Assembly: GCF_002051585.1 (NCBI RefSeq)
Contig: NZ_MZGX01000001.1
Location: 62,001 to 126,000 of the forward strand
Direction: 5' to 3'
Source of the DNA: Ruminiclostridium hungatei
GTDB lineage: Bacteria > Bacillota > Clostridia > Acetivibrionales > DSM-1351
Length of the DNA: 64,000 bases
Shown here: positions 8,542-15,191 of the stretch, in pieces
Layout of the letters: the number at the start of each line of letters is the position of its first letter
How positions within the stretch are numbered: position 1 is the stretch's first letter
Made by a program: the position numbers and the translations under genes
The notes under the pieces: generated by a model
Databases searched by the model: none
What the model was told of the DNA's origin: nothing
The model's input: the letters and a program-made list of their open reading frames with translations, nothing else

Positions 8542-8644
8542 TTTGAGGTACCAGCTTATTACTGTCATCAGCCTTTATAGAAGGTAGAAGGTATGCTTTA
8601 CCAGAAATACAGGTTCGTATGACGCAACAGGCTGATACCTCAAA
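8542..8644. other. three-way-junction-like inverted repeat between convergent genes
   Basis: TTTGAGGTA at 8542-8550 pairs with TACCTCAAA at 8636-8644, CAGC at 8552-8555 with GCTG at 8631-8634, and GTCAT at 8564-8568 with ATGAC at 8619-8623. Inside lie two small hairpins, CCTT/AAGG at 8572-8584 and GGTA/TACC at 8590-8602. The fold works on either strand, but there is no T tract, so it is not a typical terminator. It may be a bidirectional termination or stability structure, or an RNA element. Confidence 0.45.
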
Positions 8645-8660
8645 GGGCATTTCTTGCAGT

Positions 8661-9662
8661 TCATAATCTGTACAACAGGGCACAAATGTTATAGCCTGCA
8701 CCTACCGAACAGAACATGACATAGTCTCCGTCGTTGATTGCTCTGTTTTGAAGGGCCTCGTTATAGGCCAGTATGGGACTGGTAAGGCCGGTATAGCCGT
8801 ATTTATTTCCTACATATGTATACTTGTCCAGGCCCACAGACATCAAGCCCAGAGTTGTCTCTGCATCAGGTTTTGAAAATTGTGAAAAAAAGTACTGTGT
8901 GATGTTGTGCTTGCTTATATTGTATCTTTCAAAAAGCACCTGCATCAGTTGCACCCATTCGTGGCATATAAAGCTGGTATCAAAGGGAATCAGCTTTAAC
9001 TTTTTCTCCTCGGCCCTCGTTTCATTGTCAAAAAGCTTTGTTAAGCCGCACACCGGAAATTGAAATGCGTCTTTTACAACCGGATCGGTTTTGAAATTCG
9101 TATCTATAAAGCCTCTTCTGTCAGATTCCTCTACTTTCTCAAGAACCACTGCTGCTGCTGCATCAGCCATATTTGAATAGCAGACGGGATCTTCCATGCT
9201 GGAAATCCTGCTTCCCATAAAGCTGCCCACAACAAGTGCCTTGCTTATCCTGTGATTGGTAAGCAGGAGACGGGCCGCCACGTCGATTGCCGAAAGCATT
9301 CCTATGCAATTTGAATTCATATCAAATATTTGATGTGCATTTACGGTGTTTAATTTGTCGTGCAGCAGCAATGCGTTGGAGGGTACCAACTTCTCAGGGC
9401 TATCTGTTCCGAAAATGATTATGTCAATTTCGGAACTGGATATATTGGCTGACTGAAGCGCTTCAAGCGCCGCGTGATAGGCCATAGTGACAGTATTTTC
9501 ACTTTTTGATTCAGACACACAACGGGTATTCCTTCCAAGGTGGTCTACAAGCCCTGATACGTCAATACCCATGCTTTTAAAGTGCCTTACATAAAATGAG
9601 TTCTTTCTCTGTGTAGACGGATGATATGTTCCCACTGATTTAAAGACAATGTTTTGATACAT
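8661..9662 (-). CDS. beta-ketoacyl-ACP synthase III-like (thiolase superfamily) enzyme
   Basis: A 333-residue KAS III/FabH-type condensing enzyme. The nucleophile is Cys119 in NSNCIGM, the thiolase-fold halves are at about 1-170 and 180-333, and the C-terminal GNKYGYTGLTSPI gives the conserved Asn (286). The position of the FabH HQAN motif reads FSQFS (259-263), so the usual catalytic His is Ser260; His234 in FICHEW is not at the same place. It also lacks the tight FabH GTGA-type C-terminus. It therefore may not be the housekeeping FabH but a variant for condensation or acyl transfer in a secondary or lipid pathway. ATG at 9662 is preceded on the minus strand by AGGAG. No fatty acid synthesis genes are near. 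Confidence 0.85.
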   Translation of the reverse strand: MYQNIVFKSVGTYHPSTQRKNSFYVRHFKSMGIDVSGLVDHLGRNTRCVSESKSENTVTMAYHAALEALQSANISSSEIDIIIFGTDSPEKLVPSNALLLHDKLNTVNAHQIFDMNSNCIGMLSAIDVAARLLLTNHRISKALVVGSFMGSRISSMEDPVCYSNMADAAAAVVLEKVEESDRRGFIDTNFKTDPVVKDAFQFPVCGLTKLFDNETRAEEKKLKLIPFDTSFICHEWVQLMQVLFERYNISKHNITQYFFSQFSKPDAETTLGLMSVGLDKYTYVGNKYGYTGLTSPILAYNEALQNRAINDGDYVMFCSVGAGYNICALLYRL

Positions 9663-9873
9663 TTTTTACACTCCTTTCCAGTATGATAAAATAAATTATA
9701 ATGGAAGTTATGTAAAATATCAACAATAAAATACAAATTTAACATAATTTTACTTTTGCTTCCCGAAGGTCAGTTGCGCTCCAAAGACTTTGCCTTTCAG
9801 ACCATAGTAATTTACTTGTCTGTAAGATGAGGAAAATGCGAGATTGCAGATGTTTTCACAGAGGCAGGAAGCA
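9663..9873. other. intergenic region, no supported gene
   Basis: The first 90 bases are AT-rich and hold the ribosome binding site and presumably the promoter of the KAS III-like gene. The rest (9750-9870) is of ordinary composition, with an open minus-strand frame that overlaps the terminator hairpin and has no good start. I see no recognised RNA or protein. Confidence 0.5.
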
Positions 9874-9946
9874 TAAAAAAAGCCTTTCGCGGGAAATACT
9901 TCCTGGCTGGAATGCCCTGAAGTATTTCCCATGAAAGGCTTTTTTA
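9874..9946 (-). terminator. long terminator hairpin after the glycosyltransferase gene
   Basis: AAAAAAGCCTTTC and GAAAGGCTTTTTT form the outer stem, continued by GGGAAATACTTC and GAAGTATTTCCC, with a loop of about 16 bases. A T run follows the stem on both strands, so it can stop transcription in either direction; the gene it serves is the minus-strand glycosyltransferase ending at 9972. Confidence 0.85.
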
Positions 9947-9971
9947 TTAGCTGAATATTAAAGGCAGTCCA

Positions 9972-11162
9972 TCAGGAACTTCTTCTGGACTGAAGCTTTA
10001 GTCTGAGGAAACGTCTTCTGCGCCTGAGTTCCGAAGGGAAAATAAAAACTTCATTTTTGATGAGTCCCAGGGAGGTCTCTACAATCTTCCTGGCCGCATC
10101 ATGGTCAAAATAGTCGCGCTGAGCCTTTTTTACCTCATTGAGGCCTTTTGCATCATCCTTGAGTAAGTCCGAAACAACAGAAGACAAATGAGATAAATTA
10201 TCACAGTATATGCCAAGCTTATTATTAACTGCAAAGTCCGGATTTTCCTGTTCCTGCCCCGGAAGGGCCCCGGTTATGATCAGGGGAACATTGCAGGCGA
10301 TTGCTTCCATCATTACGTTGGGGCTGCCTCTTGTAAAAGCTATGTCGGAGCTCAGCATATAGTCCTGTATATTGGTTACATAGCCATATACTTCAGCTCT
10401 GCCGGGATATTGCTGTGAGAGATACTTTTCCAGCTTTTCCTTCATGGAGACATTCCTTCCGGCAATAATCCGCACATTGCAATTGAAATTGTCCAACAGT
10501 ATTTTTGAAACAGCGTTCATATCTCCTGAACCCTCACCGCCGCTCATAATCAGGCAGTCCAGTGGTCTGTCCAGGCTGTAGTCGGGTTTATGGAAGCCCT
10601 GGGCAATATGCTGGGTAAATCTTGAACGCACGGGGAAACCGGCCACCTTTATGGAAGCCTCCGGGACTCCAAAACCCAGACACCTGTCCTTGGCCTCGGC
10701 TGTGGGACAAATTATGCAGTCTGCGCGTTTGTCCGCCCACAGAGGTGATATGCTGACAAGGTCGGCTACAAATATGGCAAAGGGTATATTGAGTTTATAC
10801 TCTTTAAGTATATTGAGTACGGGGGTATTGAACACCGGATGGACTGAAAGTATCAGGTCGGGTTTCAGTTTTCTGAGCATTTTTATAAAATTTTCCCGTA
10901 TTGTAAGCTCGGTAAACTCATGGATAAAGGTAGGATTTCTTTTTGATATTTTCCATGCAAATTTCCAAAGCTCTTTTGCATTTCTCGTAACCAGGCCATA
11001 GGATTTGCCTACCTTGACCCACATGTTGCCGCCCAGGTCAAATCCATCTATAATATTTATATTAACGTCTTCATATTGGTTAAACTGTTCCACCAATGCT
11101 TCGCTGATACTCTTATGTCCGTGCCCGGTGTAGTCTGACGAAATTATTACTATATTTCTCAT
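9972..11162 (-). CDS. GT28-type glycosyltransferase, MGDG synthase / diacylglycerol glucosyltransferase family
   Basis: A 396-residue glycosyltransferase of the plant MGDG synthase and Bacillus UgtP type, which glycosylates diacylglycerol at the membrane to make glycolipids. It begins with IISSDYTGHGHKS, the family's glycine-rich N-terminal loop, has the HPVFNTP and FVADLVSISPLW blocks, and the C-terminal donor site ITGALPGQEQENPDF with MMEAIACNVPLI. The C-terminus is very basic (RRRRRF), fitting membrane attachment. ATG at 11162 follows GGAGGCTAAGG on the minus strand. The structured element copy 2 lies 268 bases upstream in the same orientation. The exact acceptor and sugar cannot be told from sequence. 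Confidence 0.87.
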   Translation of the reverse strand: MRNIVIISSDYTGHGHKSISEALVEQFNQYEDVNINIIDGFDLGGNMWVKVGKSYGLVTRNAKELWKFAWKISKRNPTFIHEFTELTIRENFIKMLRKLKPDLILSVHPVFNTPVLNILKEYKLNIPFAIFVADLVSISPLWADKRADCIICPTAEAKDRCLGFGVPEASIKVAGFPVRSRFTQHIAQGFHKPDYSLDRPLDCLIMSGGEGSGDMNAVSKILLDNFNCNVRIIAGRNVSMKEKLEKYLSQQYPGRAEVYGYVTNIQDYMLSSDIAFTRGSPNVMMEAIACNVPLIITGALPGQEQENPDFAVNNKLGIYCDNLSHLSSVVSDLLKDDAKGLNEVKKAQRDYFDHDAARKIVETSLGLIKNEVFIFPSELRRRRRFLRLKLQSRRSS

Positions 11163-11429
11163 GATTATTCCTTAGCCTCCAAAGGTTAACTGTTTTCATC
11201 TATCAATTGCCAAAAACTTCCGCAAAAAATCCATTTACATACTGAATTAACATAAAACTGTTCATATCACAAACTTAACATGTACCCTTCCTAAATAATA
11301 TATTATACATCTTTTGTATTAAAAGATAGGTATCAAATGTAAAATATATAAACATTTTTGAATTATTATTCTGACTATTTTACGAATATTCCGAATAAAT
11401 GTTTGATTAATTCCTATATATTTATTAAA

Positions 11430-11757
11430 TTAACCTGTAGTATTAATTAAAAATGTGTAACAGTCAGAAAATGCAACTCACTCCCGGACGAGTTTCAAAT
11501 AAATGCTTGTATATAACGCTTTTGCGAAATTGCAAACCTTACAGCATGCTTTTTTAGCCGTCGCAGCAACTCGACCATCCAGGTCTCGAGTGCTGCTTAA
11601 ATTGACATCCTGTCAATTTAACTGCCAAAGCGGCATGCTGTAAGCCTGCAATTTCAGCCAAAAGCTTTTAATCATACTGCGCATTTCTTTAAAGTCGTCC
11701 TCACGTGACTTGCAAACTTGTCTCTTAAAGACTTTATTAACTGGCACTACAGGTTAA
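11430..11757 (-). repeat. structured dispersed element, copy 2 (candidate ncRNA)
   Basis: Read on the minus strand, 11757 to 11430, it is a longer relative of 4743-5006. The ends pair perfectly over 12 bp (TTAACCTGTAGT and ACTACAGGTTAA). The 49-nt block is at 11659-11707 and the 30-nt block at 11494-11523. The inner helix keeps its shape with paired changes: AAATTGC/GCAATTT here against AAATTGT/ACAATTT in copy 1, and CTTACAGC/GCTGTAAG against CTTTCAGC/GCCGAAAG. The apical part has two extra complete hairpins, TTAAATTGAC/GTCAATTTAA and one with CTCGA and GAG arms (about 11564-11630), which copy 1 lacks. GGACGA pairs with TCGTCC. It is upstream of and co-oriented with the glycosyltransferase gene, and divergent from dacF. 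Confidence 0.8.
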
Positions 11758-11813
11758 GTTAATTTAGGCGTTATAAACCAATTACTAGCCTCATATATTA
11801 TAACGCTTATGTT

Positions 11814-11841
11814 TTTACAGTATTTAAATTATAAATATAAA
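11814..11841 (+). promoter_or_regulatory. possible promoter of the carboxypeptidase gene
   Basis: TTTACA at 11814-11819 and TATAAA at 11836-11841 are 16 bases apart, about 35 bases before the GTG start. The region between this and copy 2 is otherwise AT-rich with nothing recognised. AT-richness makes chance matches easy, so this is tentative. Confidence 0.3.
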
Positions 11842-11876
11842 CAGATAACAACTGATTATATTGGAAAGCTGGGGAT

Positions 11877-13088
11877 GTGAGGCTGTTGAGAAGAACTTTA
11901 AGATTAGTAACCGTTATATTAATTATTTTTGCATGTTTTTTATACACAACAGAGGTTTTAGCGGATGATTTGAATGAAGAGGAGCCCATAAGCGGTTTAA
12001 CCGGGGAGGACAGTATTGAGACCACCGGAAACAAGCTGCCGAAAATTTCAGCAGGTGCTGCCATTGTATTGGATACCGAAAGCGGAAGAATCCTGTACGA
12101 AAAGAATGCCTATACCCGGCATTCCATAGCCAGTACCACCAAAATCATGACGGCCATAGTCGCTCTGGAAAACGGCAATGATGACGATGAGGTTGTAATC
12201 AGCAAACGGGCGGCGGCAATAGGGGGGTCCACAGTCAACCTGAAGGCGGGTAAAACCTATAAGTTTAAAGACCTGATGTATGCTATGATGCTCAGGTCGG
12301 GAAATGATGCCGCAATTGCAATAGCAGAGCACATAGGAGGCTCGGTAGAACTTTTTGCCGAAATGATGAACAGAAAGGCCGCTGAAATAGGTGCTACGAA
12401 TACCAATTTTGTTACACCCCACGGACTGGATGATCCTCAGCACTATTCAACTCCCTACGATTTAGCGCTTATAACACAATATGCCTTAAAAAACGAAAAG
12501 TTCAAAAAGATTGTAGGAACAAAAAATTCTGTTTTTGAAGGCAATAATATATCAAATACAAATGAGATGCTGGGGTTGTATCCCGGAGCGGACGGCGTCA
12601 AAACAGGCTATACCGGGCAGGCAGGAAGATGCCTTGTAACTTCCGTTACAAAAAACAACTGGAGAATCATATCGGTAGTCCTGGGCTGTTCCACCCGAAC
12701 GGTAAGGGCGCAGAACAGCAAGACACTGCTGGATTATGCCTACGGAAATTATAAAAATTATGAACTGCTGAAAAAAGGGATGCCAATACAGGAAATCAAT
12801 ATACATAAAGGCAGAATAAACAAAATAGCACTGTATCCCGATGCAGACATCACACTGCCGTTGAAGCAGGAGGAGGCAGACAAGGTCAGGGCGGTTTACA
12901 ATGTTCCCGATGCAATAGAGGCTCCGGTGCAAATGGATTCAAAGATTGGAACGGTGGATTTTATATTAGATGGAAAGATTTTGGCCACTACCGATTTAAA
13001 AAGCTCCGGAACTATTGAAAGAAAGGATTTCTACTTTTATTTCGATGCTATCTTCAAAACCTGGGCCAGACTTGTACATAACGCATAA
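11877..13088 (+). CDS. dacF: D-alanyl-D-alanine carboxypeptidase (PBP5/DacF-like, peptidase S11)
   Basis: Secreted, low-molecular-weight penicillin-binding protein that trims the terminal D-Ala from peptidoglycan stem peptides. The 403-residue sequence has a signal peptide (residues 1-29, ending EVLA), the SxxK nucleophile motif STTK at 86-89, SGN at 141-143 and KTG at about 242. The C-terminal part (from 290) is the usual PBP5 beta domain with a final amphipathic stretch. The start is GTG at 11877 or TTG at 11886; the spacing to GGGGA favours neither strongly. It ends 43 bases before the radical SAM gene and may share its transcript. Assignment to DacF rather than DacB is by general similarity. 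Confidence 0.92.
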   Translation: MRLLRRTLRLVTVILIIFACFLYTTEVLADDLNEEEPISGLTGEDSIETTGNKLPKISAGAAIVLDTESGRILYEKNAYTRHSIASTTKIMTAIVALENGNDDDEVVISKRAAAIGGSTVNLKAGKTYKFKDLMYAMMLRSGNDAAIAIAEHIGGSVELFAEMMNRKAAEIGATNTNFVTPHGLDDPQHYSTPYDLALITQYALKNEKFKKIVGTKNSVFEGNNISNTNEMLGLYPGADGVKTGYTGQAGRCLVTSVTKNNWRIISVVLGCSTRTVRAQNSKTLLDYAYGNYKNYELLKKGMPIQEINIHKGRINKIALYPDADITLPLKQEEADKVRAVYNVPDAIEAPVQMDSKIGTVDFILDGKILATTDLKSSGTIERKDFYFYFDAIFKTWARLVHNA

Positions 13089-13131
13089 TGGTGGCATAAT
13101 AATAGAAAAGTCAACGGAAATGGAGCCCGAA

Positions 13132-14868
13132 ATGAAAACCTTACTAGTAGGTATAAACTCAAAATTCATTCACACCTGTCTTGCGGTCTGGTATTTGAAG
13201 GCAAACCTGGGGGAGGCCTGTGACTGCACAATCAGAGAATTTACTATAAATGACAGCAAGGATACAATTTTATCGGAAATCTTTCTGGAAAAGCCTGATA
13301 TACTGGCTTTTTCCTGCTATATATGGAATATGGAACTGGTGGGCATTCTGACACGGGAGCTGAAAAAACTGCTTCCCCGGTGCAGGGTGATTCTTGGAGG
13401 GCCGGAGGTCTCATACAATGCCGGAGAAATTCTTGAGGCAAATGAGGCTGTGGATTTTGTCCTGTGCGGAGAGGGGGAGGAAATATTCCCCGTATTAATC
13501 CAATCAATAAGCTATGGCGGGGATAAGTACAAAACCCTCAACGGAATAGCCTTCCGTGAAGGGGACGGGGAGATAGTATTCAGGCCCGGCTTTAATCTGG
13601 TAGCTGAATTGGACAGGCTCAAATCTCCATATACAAGCTCTTTATTGGCTGCAGCACAAAACCGTATAGTGTATTTTGAGTCCTCCAGAGGCTGTCCCTT
13701 CTCCTGTTCCTATTGCATATCCTCAACCTTTAATGGGGTGAGATATTTTTCCTTCCAGAGAGTGAGGGAGGAGCTTGAAAGGCTCCTTGAGCACAGCCCC
13801 AAATTGATAAAGTTTGTAGACAGGACCTTCAACTGCAACCGGAGCAGGGCTAAGGAAATCTTCATGCACATAATTAATCTGGACTGCCCTGCGATATTTC
13901 ATTTTGAAGCGGCTGCGGATTTATTTGACGAGGAATTGCTGGAATTGCTCAGCAGGGCTCCAAAGGGCAGAATACAGTTGGAAATAGGCCTTCAAACCAC
14001 AAACCCGGAAACTCTTGAGGAAATTTGCCGGGTTACCGACTTGAGAAGGCTGAAAAGAAATGTGTATAGAATCCTTGCAAACGGTAACATCCATGTACAT
14101 CTGGATCTTATTGCAGGCTTGCCCTTTGAGTCCATGGCATCCTTCAGGAATTCCTTCAATGAGGTTTATGCCATGAGGCCCCATCAACTGCAGTTGGGCT
14201 TTCTGAAAATGCTCAAGGGTTCAAAAATAAGGGAGGAAGCGGACAAGCACGGCTACAGTTTCAGAGCCTATACACCTTATGAAATCTTGGGCAACAGCTA
14301 TATTTCATATGATGAGATACTTGTTTTAAAGGATGTTGAAGAAACCCTGGAAAGGTTTTTTAACTCAGGCAGATATTTAAAATCACTGGGAACCCTGGAA
14401 CAATGCTGCGAAGGAGATGTATTTGAACTGTACAGGCAGTTGTCGGCCTACTGCAGGAAAAACGGGTATCTCAACCGGCCGGTAGCCTACAGGGAAAATA
14501 TAACCGTCTTGTACAAGTTTGCGGTGGAGGGGTTAAAGTACAAAGTTAATATTGAGGAATTCCGGCAAAACATGGTTTTTGACTTCCTGAGCTCTGACAG
14601 CTCCTGCTCCATACCGGAGGTGTTAAGTCCGGAGGAATACCTTTTGCCCTCGGAAAGGGTTCATGAGCTTCTCAGGAATAAGGAGTTTGTAAAAGAGCAT
14701 CTTCCGCATTTGACAGACCTTCCCGCAAAAAATATCCTCAAAAAAGTATTTTTTGTGTCCCTGGGCCTTATAACCGGTTCCCATCAACTGCTGCTGTTTG
14801 ATTACACACAAAAGGACCCGGTGTGTGAAAGCTTCAGAAGTGTGGTTTTCAAGAAATTAATACCTTGA
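13132..14868 (+). CDS. B12-binding-domain radical SAM protein (DUF4080-type)
   Basis: A 578-residue iron-sulfur enzyme. The N-terminal 140 residues form a cobalamin-binding-type Rossmann fold (MKTLLVGINSKFIH, LAFSCYIWN, LGGPEVSY), followed by a radical SAM core with C188xxxC192xxC195 in GCPFSCSYC and a C-terminal region of about 180 residues typical of this clostridial family. Substrate unknown. A longer frame runs back to 13015 inside dacF; ATG 13132 is chosen because GGAG at 13122 precedes it and homologues start with this sequence. ATG 13120 is an alternative. The next feature is a clear terminator. Confidence 0.88.
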   Translation: MKTLLVGINSKFIHTCLAVWYLKANLGEACDCTIREFTINDSKDTILSEIFLEKPDILAFSCYIWNMELVGILTRELKKLLPRCRVILGGPEVSYNAGEILEANEAVDFVLCGEGEEIFPVLIQSISYGGDKYKTLNGIAFREGDGEIVFRPGFNLVAELDRLKSPYTSSLLAAAQNRIVYFESSRGCPFSCSYCISSTFNGVRYFSFQRVREELERLLEHSPKLIKFVDRTFNCNRSRAKEIFMHIINLDCPAIFHFEAAADLFDEELLELLSRAPKGRIQLEIGLQTTNPETLEEICRVTDLRRLKRNVYRILANGNIHVHLDLIAGLPFESMASFRNSFNEVYAMRPHQLQLGFLKMLKGSKIREEADKHGYSFRAYTPYEILGNSYISYDEILVLKDVEETLERFFNSGRYLKSLGTLEQCCEGDVFELYRQLSAYCRKNGYLNRPVAYRENITVLYKFAVEGLKYKVNIEEFRQNMVFDFLSSDSSCSIPEVLSPEEYLLPSERVHELLRNKEFVKEHLPHLTDLPAKNILKKVFFVSLGLITGSHQLLLFDYTQKDPVCESFRSVVFKKLIP

Positions 14869-14887
14869 AGCAGCGTGTAAAAATCCA

Positions 14888-14920
14888 CCTGGTTTTCCCT
14901 GAGGGAAACCGGGTTTTTTT
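14888..14920 (+). terminator. intrinsic terminator after the radical SAM gene
   Basis: CCTGGTTTTCCC pairs with GGGAAACCGGG around a three-base loop, then seven T follow. It ends the dacF/radical SAM transcript. Confidence 0.85.
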
Positions 14921-14921
14921 A

Positions 14922-14970
14922 TAAAGTCAATTACGGTTGAAACCTTCGGATTTCAGCCGTAATTGACTTT
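14922..14970. repeat. interspersed hairpin, copy A (upstream of prkA)
   Basis: AAAGTCAATTACGGTTGAAA and its near-perfect complement TTTCAGCCGTAATTGACTTT form a 20-bp stem around CTTCGG-like loop bases. The left half matches 18425-18441 exactly over 17 bases, where a decayed version of the same hairpin follows yhbH. The two copies bracket prkA-yhbH. The strong UUCG-type loop suggests an RNA-level role; alternatively it is a palindromic repeat of the REP type. Confidence 0.65.
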
Positions 14971-15056
14971 GGTTTCGCGGCTGGCATTTATTCCGGCAGG
15001 ACTTCCGGGACTTTGTTAAGCATATAAATTCTACAGCATGAAAAGTACGTATTTGA

Positions 15057-15084
15057 TAATATTTTTTGATTCCTCACATATATT
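15057..15084 (+). promoter_or_regulatory. possible sigma-E-like sporulation promoter of prkA
   Basis: TAATATT at 15057-15063 and CATATATT at 15077-15084, 13 bases apart, resemble the mother-cell sigma-E pattern (about TCATATT and CATACAAT) known from Bacillus, where prkA is sigma-E controlled. The match is partial and the region AT-rich, so this is a hypothesis. It would give a leader of about 100 nt before ATG 15192. Confidence 0.3.
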
Positions 15085-15191
15085 TTACAATGAGATATTT
15101 TATCAGGAACATATTTTCAGCAACTGATTATAATGACAGTAAAAAACTGTTTGTTCCTTCAAAACTACCAGGTAAAAAGGGAGGTTTCCAG

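Noticed and set aside
9750-9932. Minus-strand 60-residue frame
   Set aside because: Its start is within the terminator hairpin and there is no ribosome binding site; the C-terminal half looks protein-like, but I found no family for it, so a remnant cannot be proven.
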